This document shows, one piece after another, positions 1-13,581 of a DNA stretch of 64,000 nucleotides. Below the pieces are notes generated by a model that saw only the letters and a list, made by a program, of their open reading frames with translations, did no database searches and was not told the origin of the DNA. The translations under genes and the position numbers were made by a program. Source of the DNA: Colius striatus (Eukaryota > Chordata > Aves > Coliiformes > Coliidae); contig NC_084759.1 of the NCBI RefSeq assembly GCF_028858725.1, forward strand, positions 95,004,362 to 95,068,361, given 5' to 3'. Within the stretch, counting starts at the first letter, position 1, and every line of letters starts with the position of its first letter.

Positions 1-3000
1 CCTGCCTTTGTCAATTATACATTGACAGCAAGGCTTTCCAGGGCATTGCTACACTTCATGAGGCCATGCCCAGTTTTCAGATGCTGGGTTGCCATGGGGA
101 AATCACAGCATCCAGGATACGGGGGCCTTGTTCCCACAATGAGGCATGAGAACAGCATGCCTTAAAGCAAGAGCCACAAAGTGCAGTTTGCTCAGCCAGC
201 CAAGGGAAATGCCAAAAACATGGATATGTCTCAATATTGTCCCTCTCCAGGACTCAGATGCCATCAGCGGTTTCAGAAAAGCCCTCTCCCTCCCAAAGTT
301 AGCTAAAGGCTTCTCAGCAGTGTAGGCAAAACTGAATTTTGCTGCTTGAGCATGAGGAAGAAAGAGGTAGGCAAAAGGGTAGTGTTAAATGGAGAATCAG
401 GGGATGGAGACTGGAAATCCAAGGTCTGCTGCTCCTCCTGGCTTCCAAGGAAGGCAACTAGGGACATGATTCTTGTTGGTAAGATCATAGCAGTAGCAGT
501 ATCGCCCTGCCTAGACTTTCAAAGGTTGACAAAGGAGAGAGTGGGCTGTTTTTTCCTTGTCTTCACTTCTGCATAGGCTGTTGCTGTAGATACCTGTACA
601 ATCTGCCTGTGCTTGGTCTTCCTATTCAGTGGACGGTAGTATCACAACTTGCAGCCAAGCTCCTCTTTTCTAAATACTGTCTTAATGGCCGAGCTAGGGA
701 GTTACGTCTGTACAGTCAGATGCAGCATGTGACCACACGTGAGCTCTGCACAGAGGGTGCACAATCCAGCCTTTAGCCACCACTGAGCATGGGGCTGCAC
801 CTACCCCTCACATGCAAGAGCAAGGCAGACCTCCTCACTGTCAACAGAGCTCTGATCCAACACATAGAAATACCTCACAGGACTGGCTCAGGTCCCATCA
901 GCTTGGCTGCAACATGGAGCTGACAGAACACTGGTCTCAACTGCTTCCACAGCCTTATAAACCCATAGTCTCCTCATCCTTCCTGTAGGTGCATCTTGTT
1001 CTTCTGATGGTATGCCCCAAACACAATTTCAAAGGGGCTGTAGAGTGAATGTTTTCCTGTGTCACCTGTAATGCAGATCCATATCTGGTCAGTTAGGAGA
1101 GGGAACTGGACTCCAATGTCCCATGGCAAGGGTGGATGCGGAGAGCCTGAAAATAACAGGAGTACTCTCAATTTGCCTTCCTGTGATGGGTGATATGATA
1201 CAGGGAGAGTTTTCAGGGCACATTTGGTCAGAGCAAGAGCACAGCAGGTAATATAGAGAGCACTAAGCTTCTGACTTTTAGTGAAGCTGAGCACAAGAGA
1301 GAGGTTTGTTGCTTTGACCCCATCAGTATTGCTGCCGTAACATCCAGAAGCGGGATCTTAGCTGCTTTCTCATGACAGATAAACACGGACCTCGACTGTC
1401 CCTGAGGCAACTTAGAAGTGGAACTAAATTTAGCACCTAAATATTTACAGTGAGGTTAAGGTAGGCATGTCCCATCTGGACTGCCCAGCAGATCTGAGTC
1501 TGGTCTGAAGTAAGTGGTGTCAAAGACTTTTTCATCATTTCATGAAGGATGAGCCACAATAGTAAGACACATTGCTATGCCTGTATATACTCAAGGGCAA
1601 TGGTTTGAGTCAATCAGTAGCAATGAAACCTATGACATGCCTGATTTTCAGCCACTGACCTGAAGTTACATAACAAAAACCACAACATTCATTTAAGCTT
1701 CTCCATAATATAGGGGTGTCTGTAGGGAGATGGGGAGGGGGGGAACCAAAAAACAAATGAGTTATTCTTGCAGATTTGATGAAAGGTTCATGGGCCAAAC
1801 AATTTTGCATGAAAACCAGTAATTTTTACTTCTCTGCTTAAACTTGAAACCAGCCAAATCGCATGTGGTTTGTGCTACTGCTGTGAACAGCTTATATGGC
1901 CATACTAAGAGCACTAGTAATTAGACTATCACAGCTTTGCATTGGTTAATAAACAACACGAATAATCATTTACACATCAAGTTTTGATGTCAGGACTCGA
2001 CCAATTCAAGTAAATTCAGTGTTTGCCACAACAGAGCATTCTAAGAATTTGTATATAATCTGCTTTTGTTCAAATCTTTTGAGAAGGAGTTATTTACATG
2101 GTAAGCATGGTTTTCTTCAAGAGATTATACCCCTTCCAAGTCAATTAACTGCATTCCAATGAAAATAGGGAGAATTTTAAATGAATTATACTAGTCTGTA
2201 CATAAAGAAAGAGAGGGAGAACAAGAACACAATGGAAACTCTGAAACTGTGGTCGCTTAAGTAAAAACCCTTCTTTGCACAGTTGAAAACATTTTCTCTC
2301 CTAAAATGCTGACATTTTATCATGGCAGAAAGAACAAGAGCATTAATCTTACAGGGGTTTTCACTTGTTTTGGTTGCCAGAATGTCTCTGTTACTGCCTC
2401 ACATTATGATGGCTATATTAAAGACATTAATTACAAAATTCAGTGACAGAACAATCAGTGGGGAAAAAAAAAAGAATAGTATTCTGTGGAATCAGAGCTG
2501 AAGAAACTGCAGGATAAAACAACAAAGATTGGTCTACAGCAACTTTTCCTTGCTGAAGGCACCACTGACTTTTTCAACATCTTGGGTAAGCAGGTTATCA
2601 TGGCACCAGCCCACATTGCCTACCATAAGAGATGAAGATGGGATTCTGAGGCAAGGTGTTTGTAGAGCCGGTGTCTAGGAACTCTGACACAAAGGGAGTT
2701 GATCAGAACATGTCAAGAGCAACTTACAACCCCAATGGGTCTAGCTCAATTTGACAGCTTCTATTCCTGGTGACTCCAGCTGACTCTTGAGGGAAATTTT
2801 GCAGAGAGCAGGGTCTACAATGGCTTGACCTGCTAAGAGGCTAAAAGAAGAAAACACTGCATTGCCCATCCTGCCATCTTCAATGCTGAGGAGAAAGAGG
2901 ACACTCAGTCTGAAAGCACTCATATACTTTTCTGTGCAGTTACATTTGAGCAAAATGGAAGATTCTAAGATCTGCATGCCGTCCCTCTGTGTGCCTAAAA

Positions 3001-6000
3001 TATACCAGGAGGGAGCCAAACTGTGTTGGAAGTGCTCAGCTTTTCCACGAGTCAACACCTTCTCAACTCAGTAAATGTCCCACAAAAGGCAGGTATCCTC
3101 TGAAGGTGTGCATTTGTACCAAGCCAGAGTCCTTAGAAAAGGATACCCTTTGTCTATCACACAGAGAAAACCACAAGGTATAAAAGAGGTTTGGATATCA
3201 ACAATTTGTAGTGTGGTCACTACATACTCAGAACATACAGGATGTATTTTTGGTACTTCAGATTCCACACTTGGGTGCTCATGTCCAACCCTCCATCTTC
3301 AATGGAAACCTATCTGCGCATACAAAAAGGCAGAGCCAACTCTCACATTCCTCTTCACTTGTCACATCAATAAAACATGAGTCATATTCAAGTGTCAAAT
3401 AGGGTCCATCCACATAGAACTTAAAAAAAGCTTTACAAGTCTTTCTTAGGTCAAATCCCAGCCTATTGCACTCTATGTTCATTCTGTGAGGAGCTCCTCT
3501 GGTAAGGGAGAGACTACTGTTGTTATTATTTCTATTCCCTTAACACTATGGACCAGGGCCCCTTTATTTTAGGCATTGTACAAACAAATTACTCAAACAG
3601 TCCTTCCCTCGGGTGCTCCCCAAATAGGAGTGCCTAAAACCTTTGATTTGTCTAGACCTCCCACTTCCTACAAAAACATCTAGTTATATCAGGATTTCTG
3701 AATGTGAGAAAATAGCTGAAGGTCATCTTCTGTGAGGTGTGCACTGCCAAGGTTAGAAAGCTTTCCCGAGGTCATACATCATGCAGTGGTGGGGTTGCTT
3801 CTCTGCAGCATGTGGTTCCTGGTTCTAATCTCAGCTGTGGTGATGACCAGTGTGCTCAGCTACCGCATGAGAAAGTTTGCTAATTGCCAGTGTCTGTGCT
3901 AGCATCTGACAGATGTCACAGCCAATTTTCAATTATGTGCAGAAATAAACTGTACACCCTGGGAGAAACCAGAGCTTTCAGGACTTTTTCATCCCCCAGA
4001 TCTTAGGTGTTTCATCTGTGTGCCAAGAAAACGAAGCCACAGTGAATATACAGATTAATAAAAAGCTCTTCCAGCCTAAAGCTTCATTAGGGAACCTGAA
4101 ACACCCTTCCTGCTCTTTCACCCTGACCGTGCTGTCTCTTGCAGTCCAAGATGCAGGCAGGAACTGAAGGCCTTGAAGAACAATGCTCTCTTGGACTGTT
4201 AATGGCTCTAAGAAGAACTATGTTTGAACTGCTGTCCATGCTGTCCATTTTTATAGCTTTATTGCCCAAGACAAACACCCACTGTTCTTGCACCACTCCC
4301 ATATCCAAACCAAATGCATGCAGGCCACCTTTGGACATGCAAGCTCCACATCAGTGGATTGTTTCTGAGGAATTTTCACTATGCAACTGTTGTCTTCTCT
4401 CTTGGCCGACCTGAAAGTTACAACAAGCCTCTTCTAGCCAGTTTTTCTTTATCACCACACTGACAATTGGCTCAACAGCCTCCCCGAGTTTACGCATGAT
4501 CCTCTTGCTTTCTAAATCAAATTTAATAATGTTTCCAGAAGTTGAAAAATACCATAGATCAAGTTATGATTGCTTTTTGTCTTTGATGCCTACCAGAAGC
4601 AAGTCTTGACTAACAGGACACCTAGCAATTGAATTCCACCTTTTTGCCTGCTCCCTTTACCGGTGAGCTGCTACAAATGAAGGTTCGGTTTCCCTGGCAA
4701 ATTCCACAGCTGTGTGAAATGTTCTTAGCCTCCTTTCACATCTTGGTCTGTAAATCTAAATCCAGCTGCACATCTACAAATTGGCTCACTGTTAATTTAT
4801 CTTGGAAAGTCTCATGTGGACATGCCTGGAACCTAAGCTTTCTCAGGTCCTCAATTCAGATAGGGCTGCTTTTTTTTTTTCTCTTCTAAGTCTCATGACA
4901 AGAGTTTGAGCCAAATATGGATATATCTTATCCTACATCCGATCTAAATAAAAACTGCCACAAATCGCATTTCTGAGAGTTTTTTCTTCAAGTGACTCGT
5001 CTCTTTTTTCCTGACAAGCACATTTTACCATACTATTAGAGCTAGTTGCTATTAGGCTTGTTTATGGAAGAAGGGAAAAAAATAATGACAACATTAGAGA
5101 GATTCTTTGGTGAGATCTTATTTACAAAATATGCCCATGAAGTCTCATTTCCCAGAAAAAAAAAAAAAGTAGGAATAAATGACAGCAGAATACTTTCTTG
5201 CTCACAGTTACTAAGTCTCCCCCTTCTGTCAGTTCTGCTTTTTTCATTATGACATACTTAAATGTTTCTTTATGTTGACTTGTTTTTTCTTGTGTACAGA
5301 GATTGTTGGTGCCTGTAGACACTCATTTCACAATTACAGAATATCTCAGCCCTTATTGCATACCATCTGACTATGTCTCATCTATTTTTTTCTTCCCGTT
5401 TCACTGTGCAAGGACCTTAGTATCGGGCAAAGATTTTTGCCTCGAGGCAACTAGTAACACCTTGCTATAAACAGTTCAGTATCACATGCTGTATTCTACT
5501 CCTCATCTTCTGAGGCCGTAGTTCATCCCTCAAGTCATGTGAAAGTTCTGTGCTGCCAGGTCACATAGCGGTTGAAGGAAGGCATGGTCACGTGGGCAGA
5601 GTGTGAATGGTCACTGCTGTTAGCAAGATCACACAGCAGTGATTTTTTGCCATGGACATACTGCCAGGAGTGTCCCAGAATGCCTCCTGCTCAGCTCCCT
5701 GCTTGTTTTACCCAAGAACATTAGGATGCCAATGGAGAGAGAGACTGGGTACTTGATGCTGGCTTTATAGCTTCTGGACTGCTCTGATACTGGCTACCCT
5801 GTAATGTCACAACTACTGTAAATCATGACAGCCTCTCTCAGACTGCTTCTCTGCCATTTCCACAGCTGTTCCATCCCTAACTGCTTTTTTACTCCCCTAT
5901 CTCTAAAGCATTTCCTGTGATTTAGTCCTTGGGCTACATCAAGGGCCCTTATCGTTATCTGGTGTCTCACTGTGCATAACCTGCATATGTACCCAGAAGA

Positions 6001-7704
6001 AGTAGACATTTCTCAATCACAGCAGGGGCAACTGTATCTGATCATGCCTACTTAGACGTATACAAACCAACCTCAGGTCTTCTGTATGCTCCAGCATACA
6101 TGCTTCATGGACAAGTGTGCTAAGGCTGCCACTTCTGGGTAGAAGTTAGCCTGAATCTGTCCACACTCTCTCACAGGTTTTGTGATAATCCAAAACACAA
6201 GCCTGGAAAATAAGTTTTACCTTGCATAGTTCTCCTTAGTGTCATTTCTGGAAGCACTAACCCTAGAAAAACAAAAGTATCCTGGCAAAAAACAAAGTAG
6301 TGCATTTCCCAGAGATAAAATCCCCTTCATCTTGCTGTGAAAGGTAAAAGGAAACATTTTCTTTTTCCTTCGCAATATTCATCAACTTCTTGTATATAAA
6401 AACCTGCAAGTCAGGATTAATCTACGTCAAATGTAGGCTTCCCTCAATGCAGTCACCAACCACTGAGCTAGGCTTCCTTTGTAGTCAGCCAACTGAGGTG
6501 CTTTGCAGTGTATGATTCATCCCAACCTCAAGCAGGTATCTCAATTAGGGTAAGAAAGACCTCGGGGGAGCAGCTCTGATGTAGACATCTACCCTCAGAA
6601 ATCTAAAGTTCAGTAACATGAATCCCACCTCCGGACACTTCTCAGCTGACCCAGTTTATCAACAACTGTCATTTACCTCAGCAAAAACCAGATACTTCCA
6701 TCTGCACTTCTATTTCTGTACTTTTGATGAAAACTCCAGGCTTGTACCACAGATGTCTGGGGCAAAAAAAGCCCTTCAGACAGCACCAGGGGCTTAAAAA
6801 GGGTGGAAGCATCTTCACAACATGACTGACTTCTAGTTTGAGAGCTCACCTGGACATATTTCATCTGATTTCACACAGCTGCATCTCCAAATCAAATACA
6901 TAATTAATCAAGCACCTTATAGGACTCTGAAGTATATATTTTACAGCATGTCATCCCAAATTGCCTGCTATTTACTTACTATTATTTCTCACACAACTCC
7001 CAAGACATATATGGAGTTTTATAACCACATAAAGCTGATAGATATCTGTCCATAAAAACTTTGAATCTAAACAAAACATAGCAGCAAATGAAGACAGACT
7101 ACTGTGGGAGTGCCAAGGAAGTAGTTACAACCAGCAAGGATAATTTGGTATAAATTTCATATTTTTAAAACAGTTTGCATGTTTTTCAGTCGATATTTCT
7201 GGCCCTGGTATTTGATGCTTGAAAAGTTTCTTCCTGACCAGTGTAGTTTTATTTACATTGAACCTTTTGCCTCATTGGAGTTTCCCAAGAGACTACCAGA
7301 TTGTCGTGAACTCCCTGCCACTCTATTTTAAGCAGACTATCAATGTACTTGAGTACTCAAACTGTTAGTATCTGTCTCCACCCTTGCTAGCAGTCCAGGA
7401 GTGCTGACCACAGGCCCCTCTCAGGTTGTCTCCTAAGGCACTTGAAGCAGTGCCTTTCCTTGGAAGACCCCCACTCTGTTTCTCCATAGCTGTCAGCCTG
7501 GCTGAGGAGGAAAGGAGATGGGAAGAGCTTCTCTGCCTGTTTCACTTTTGCACACAAGATACAGCAGTCTGACACCTCATTTACTGCTTGTGCCAGGCAT
7601 GGAGGAAGTCCGGAAATGTCTTTTTGGACACAGCCAGGCCTCCATCGGGTGTGTAGAGGCACAACAGGAGCATGGCAATAATTGGATATGATCATATATT
7701 AGGA
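1..7704. other. Intergenic stretch, nothing recognised
   Basis: No exon, RNA gene or known repeat was recognised. Open frames here are short and unlike known proteins. Small A runs lie at 2464-2473 and 5156-5168. Confidence 0.6.
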
Positions 7705-8690
7705 GTAGTCAATATAGTTCTACCAAAGGGAAGTCATATTTGACCCACCTGATAGCCTTTTATGAAGGTGTAACCAGGTGGACAGATGGTGGTAGTGCAG
7801 TGGAGGTGGTGTAGCTTGATTTCAGTAAAGCATCTGACACCATCTCCCACAGCATCCTCACAGCAAAACTGAGATAGTGTGGACTGGATGATCAGGCAGT
7901 GAGGTGGATTGTGAACTAGTTGAAGGGAAGAAGGCAGAGAGTGCTCATCAATGGGGCAGGGTATAGTTGGAGGCCTGTGTCTAGTGGAGTCCCTCAGTGG
8001 TTGGTGCTGGGATCGGTACTATTCAATATATTCATTAATGACCTTGATGAGGGATCACAGAGCACTGTCAGCAAGTTTGCTGATGATACTAAACTGGGGG
8101 GAGTGTCTGACACAACAGAAGGCTGTGTTGCCATTCGACGAGACCTGGACAGGCTGGAGGGTTGGGCGGGGAGAAATCTAATGAAATTCAACAAGGACAA
8201 GTGTAGTCTTGTATCTGGGAGAGAACAACCCCATGTACCAGTACAGGTTAGGGAATGAACTGTTAGAGAGTAGTGTAGGGGAAAGGGACCTGGGGGTCCT
8301 GGTGACAGCAGGATGACCATGAGCCAGCAATGTAGTCTCATGGCCAAGAAGACCAATGGCATCCTGGGGTGTATTAGAAGAGCTACGAGCAGTAGGTTGA
8401 GAGAGTTTCTCCTCCTCCTCTACTCTGCCCTCACGAGACCACATCTGGAATCTTGTGTCCAGTTCTGGGGGCACTGGAACGGGCTACCCAGATGGGTTGT
8501 GGAGTCTCCTCTTTGGGGACATTCAAAATCCACCTGGATGAGTTCTTGTGTGACCTACTCTGCAGAGGGTTTGAACTATAGCAAACTATAGTTTGAACTA
8601 TAGGTGGTCCTGCTCTGGCAGAGGGTTTGAACTATATGATCTTTCAAGATTCCTTTCAACCCTTAAGATTCTGTGTGATTCTGTATGTGA
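7705..8690 (+). mobile_element. CR1 LINE fragment: reverse transcriptase to 3' end, decayed
   Basis: The plus strand encodes CR1 ORF2 reverse transcriptase pieces: RWIxNxLKGRRQRVLING, VSSGVPQ, LFNIFINDLDEGS and the catalytic-site block SKFADDTKLGG, then [34 protein letters not shown] and the 3' end follow in other frames. Frameshifts and a stop (TAG at 7919-7921) break the frame. About 250 bases appear missing near 8475, where the VQFWG segment joins directly to [12 protein letters not shown]. The 3' end carries a local duplication (8559-8637). A dead copy. Confidence 0.93.
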
Positions 8691-8911
8691 TATGATCTTG
8701 TCCTACTAAAAATAAGGTAAAAAATAAGTTTATTGGCTACCTGACTAGCAGGAAATTTCTTCTGATGCTTTGATCCAACTCATCTGTCTCCTCTCTGTAC
8801 CGTCATTATTTCTTGATCATTGAACCTTTTGTTTAACATACTTAATTCTATGCTGACACACACTGCCTGTAACAGCTATTCATCCATCCCAATTACTACT
8901 CTTACAATAAT

Positions 8912-9130
8912 CGTAGAATCATAGAATGGTAGGGGTTGGAAGGGACCTTTAGAGATCATCTAAGTCCAACCCCCCTGCAGAAGTAGGTCCACCTAGATGA
9001 GGTCTCATAGGAACATGTCCAGGTGGGTCTTGAAGATCTCCAAGGAAGGAGACTCCACAACCCCTCTGGGCAGCCTGTTCCACTGCTCCCTCACCCTCAC
9101 AGTGAAATAGTTTTTCTGTCTCTGATAGTA
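8912..9130 (-). mobile_element. CR1 LINE 3'-end fragment
   Basis: The plus strand starts ATAGAATGGTAGGGGTTGGA, the complement of the CR1 3' end, and runs through the CAGGTGGGTCTTGAAGATCT and GGCAGCCTGTTCCACTGCTC blocks. It is truncated at its 5' end near 9130. It lies about 220 bases from the opposite-strand copy at 7705-8690 and belongs to a similar young-looking subfamily. Confidence 0.92.
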
Positions 9131-11092
9131 ATTACAGATTACTCCATGTATCACCTCATGCTAAATCCTGACTGTAGGCCTACCAAGACAAGGGTACCTA
9201 TTAGACAGCTGTTCATGCATTTATGTTGCTGCACACAAGCTCAGTAGGGTGACAACTCTGTATGCTTTCCCTTTCCACTCCTCCCTGCCTGTGAGCCCCA
9301 AAGCTTGTGTCCAACACATGGGTTTGCAGCAGCAGGAATGTCTCTGCTGTAGGGTTTAACATGCAATGGAAGGAATTGGGGAATCTCTTACCAGTGACTA
9401 TGGGTCCAAAATACTCACTGGGACCTCTGCTACCACCAAGCTTCAAGCAGCATCAGCTTGAACATAAAGTATATCTTTCAAAAGGAGAGAACACACTTGC
9501 AAGAGGCTTTCTGTCCTGCTCCCAGGCAGTGTTGAGGCTGTGACACACATCCCCTTTTCCCATAGCTGCCAAAACCACTGTCACACCCTTCCATCAGGTA
9601 CAGCCATTGACACGGCTTCTGAATGTGCCAATAACTTACTGATTGTGGTTATAACTATAGGCACAAGGAGCCATGCAAACATGCATAGCATGTCTATGGA
9701 GAAATCTTCAGATGAGATCTGAAATCCCCCAGTCTGGAGATAGTTCCCTGAGCTTCCTCTAAAATTCAGCAAAGACCTCAACACAACCTCCTCTGTCACT
9801 CTGTTCCTTCTGATTCTTATAGTGATACTCAAAGCCTAGTAGTGTCTACCTATTACCACTATCCGTAAAACACAGGGATGAAGCTCCCAAGTATTCAAAT
9901 GATTATTCACCACTGTAATTCCTCACAATCTCCCTTCAGAAAGCTTGCAGGAAAGCCTTCAACAGAGCATAAGCTTTTCCACTTGCCGCAGAACGGTGAA
10001 TTTTATCTCTAGTGCTTGCATACTGTATAGTGGCGTAAATTAAATCAAAATAGAGTTGAGGAAATCCATTAGAGTGGAGTCTTTGCAGGATTTAGATGGT
10101 TTGCAGTAAATAAGGCCTGAGGCCACACAATGAATGCAGAGAATTGCTACCCAGTCAATGAGCACCATCCGGCCAGCACACTAAAGAGTCCATTGTGCCG
10201 CAGAAAATAGAGCACACGAGTGTGTGACTGGTAACCACATCACACCGCACACATGTAAGCAGCTGGCCTGAATAACACACAAGCAGTTTAATTCTTCTTC
10301 TTTATAGCTTTTGAGCCCTTTACATCCCAATCTTCATGCTATCTCATTTCTTAGATTGAAGGCACTGATGCTTTATAGGGCAGAAGTTTACTGACCAGCC
10401 AGTGAAACTGCATCCTGAAGCAATCAAGGAATATTCAAAATAGGCACATGGGAAGTAGTTCATGGAAATGTACTGGGCTGTAGCACAGAAATTGTGCCTG
10501 AATAGCCCCTGGGAAAAGCATGGTTACATGCTGTTTTGCAAGAGAGGCTGCATTCTGCTGAGAGGTAGTTAAAAAATCAGTATGACTACAAATTTCTTCA
10601 TGTGCTGCCCTAGCATCTGATTGGGAGAGCGCACATGGATCTGCAGAAACTTATTACACCTGCCTTGAAGGGACCAAGATACATAGGGCAAGCCTGTAAG
10701 GGCTGACAGTTGTAGAATATCCATAATTCAAAACCTGTGTATGACTCACACTGCCCAGCTCATCCCCCTAAGGTTACTTTTACTTAATATTCACAGAAGG
10801 CACATTGTTATTTCTTTTTCAAAAAAAAGTCATGAATAACTTACCATCCATTACTCAAACACTTTTTTTTTTTTTACAATTAACTTCATCTAAAAGAATA
10901 AGTAAGCATAGAAAAATGTTGATTTCCCAGCCTTTTAAAATTTTCTTAGTTCTTTGTGTTGAATATAAAAGCACTTTTCAGAACCTGTTTTCAGGAGACT
11001 ATATTTTGGAGTTTTTTGTTTAAAGGGCTTAACTTTGTTCTGTAAGCAATATTCCCCTCTGTTCCTATAAAAGTAAGCCGATGAAAAAGGAG

Positions 11093-11178
11093 CTAGGTGG
11101 ACCTGCTTTAGCAGGGGGGTTGGACTAGATGATCTCAAGGTCCCTTCCAACCCCTACCATTCTATGATTCTGCAATTC
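11093..11178 (+). mobile_element. CR1 LINE, extreme 3' end
   Basis: About 85 bases: CTAGGTGGACCTGCTTTAGC, then GGACTAGATGATCTCAAGG and CCATTCTATGATTCTG. This is a strongly 5'-truncated insertion in plus orientation. Confidence 0.9.
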
Positions 11179-12370
11179 AAAAGCCACACTAGATGAACAT
11201 TTCAATTTATCTACAAATTAATGTACATTCTGCCTAGCAGAAGATGGTAGATTCTCCTTAGATGATTTCAAATGTCTCAAACCAGGATGGCTTCCTCTAC
11301 ACACCACAGGAAGAAACAATCTCTCCATTGCAAGCCTCTTCCATGGGATGAGGTGGAATCTGCCACCAGTCATCTGCTGGTCTTTTAGCTCATGAATCAA
11401 GTATGAACCGACTGGGAATGGCAATTCTTTGAAAGCAATATGAGGCTTGTTATCATTTACCACAGAAATGGTCATTTTCACAGAACTGGTCCACCAGGTT
11501 GAGCTAGAACACACTTCTTAGAGATTTTAATTTGGTTTCAAGACAAGTGATGGAGTTGGGATGGGATAAGGCCATTATTTCACTATCACTGCAACCAAAA
11601 TGGAACTTCAAAAAGGGTCTTACCCCTAGCCCTAAGGTGTTCAGTCTTAGCCCATGATCCTCATTTCCTCTCATTTTCCTATGTATTTGATTCCTATGGG
11701 GAATCAAATCAGAATGCTGATCTGGGTTAAAACAAAACTTTCCTTTTTGAGAGGGTGACTAACTCAAACTGGTTCCCAATCTAATTTATCTATGGCTTTG
11801 AAAACACTTGTGCTAGTGTGTCCAAGGGAGAGATGGTGTGGGAATTGAAGTCAGGATTGAAGCAGTGAAAGGGCAACGATGTTTCACTCCCTGGTTTCTC
11901 CTAATATAAAATTATATTGAAAATAAAGCACTAGTGTCAGTCTATGAAACGAGTATCTTATTTCTAGTCTGAATTTGCCTTTTTGCTGGTTAGACTGTAG
12001 GATCCACTCTTTTCAGAATTTTTTTTTAGGTAAACACCTAAAACTGTGTTATCTCCTTCCTATTAATAAGGCAAACAACTTGTTCTTCATCAATGCCTAA
12101 TGTCTATTTCATGGCACAAGTATGGTCCAACATATGACTTTTTTTATAAGTCCTGCACAGAAGGGAAGGGGTGATATTGCTTTGTCCTTGGCACTTCAGC
12201 ACTTGTATGGTATAGCAGCTTTGCATCAGGCACGTAGTCAAATGCAAGTCCATGCCTCACACCTCTGCCAGTGCAAGCCCAAATGAGAGTGCAGAACACA
12301 CTTCTTCACCTCTTGCGAGTAGATTCTGCACATCCACATCACTTGCATTGCCAGGACCCCAGTCCCAGAG

Positions 12371-12480
12371 GAAGCATAAAATAGTTTGTGTTGGAAGGGA
12401 CCATTGAAGATTATCCAGTCCAACTCCACTGCAATGAGCAGAGATTCAACTGGACCAGGTTGCTCAAGATCCTTGTGCCT
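12371..12480 (-). mobile_element. Old CR1 LINE 3'-end fragment
   Basis: A diverged match to a second CR1 3'-end type: GTGTTGGAAGGGACCATTGA, then CCAGTCCAACTCC and GACCAGGTTGCTCAAG. It is more decayed than the copies at 8.9 kb and 18.5 kb, suggesting an older insertion. Confidence 0.8.
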
Positions 12481-13504
12481 GTGGACACTAATCAGCCAAA
12501 GGTATAGGAGAGGCCCTCTACAAATCAAAGGGCTTGTGTGAAGATTTCTCTCTCCAAGGGCATTTCTCTTCTGGGGGAAGGAACCTGGTGTAGCTACTGC
12601 AATGCCAGCAGTGACTCAAGTTGATCTGACCCCTTATTGCAGAGCAGTGCCAGGAGATGTCAGCCCAAGTCTGAGCTGAGCTGATCAGCCCTGCATTCTG
12701 GACCCCATTCCATTGGAAAGCCTGAAAAGGAGAGGGACTTCCTACTCCTCCTTGAGGTGGAGAAAAGTAGTAGAAAGTTTTCAGTTTGTTACCTGAGCCA
12801 AACATGCATAGTGAGTGAATGGCTGCACTCATTCCCTCACTCTGCTCAAAACTGTCTTCTTCCTCAGTATTTCCCTGACTGAATGTTTCTCCCTTCAGCT
12901 CCTGCTGTGCCTTGTCAATCCTCTACTGACACAACTCCTACGTTAGCTCTTTGGCTTAGAGTAAGCAGAGCTTTCTGCCAGTAAAACAAGAGTTTATTGA
13001 GGACAGTGCTGAAGAAGCCCTTTACTGCTAATTGAGTTCAAAACTAAATTGCATCCTCTGGAACAAAAACATTCTGCAAAATCATCTCCTAGAATAGCAT
13101 ATAGGATGCAACAAAAAAGCAGCAGAGAACATTAAGACTAAACTCAAAGACCAACAGAGCCAACAATTTTATCAATGGCAAAATAATGCCATAGGTTTTA
13201 GGTCTTCCATCAGCTGCCTACAACCAAGATAAGCCTGGCTTTTGCAGCAGTGTCCTGGAGTGGCAAACAGGAGATGAGATAGAAAAACACCTACAGACCT
13301 GTGGTGCCTGTGCAAGTTAAATTGAGCAACATGGTATGAATATGTGCCCTACTATGCTTGGAAATTATTTTCTAAGCAACTATGGCTTTCATTTGTCTCC
13401 TACTGTCACTAAAACCTGGAAATGCATGTAATACTATCACTAGCAATCTAGCAAAGGCAAATCTAGCTAGCAAGTGACTTGTAATAGCCATGCTGCTTTT
13501 AAGT

Positions 13505-13581
13505 TTATGTATGTGTATATGTGTATGTATATTACATGTATATTTATATGTTCACATATATATAGACACACATATACATAG
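13505..13581. repeat. TA/TG-rich simple sequence
   Basis: Interrupted TATG, TGTA and TATA steps run for about 75 bases (for example ATGTATGTGTATATGTG), ending in ACACACATATACATAG. A degenerate microsatellite. Confidence 0.8.
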
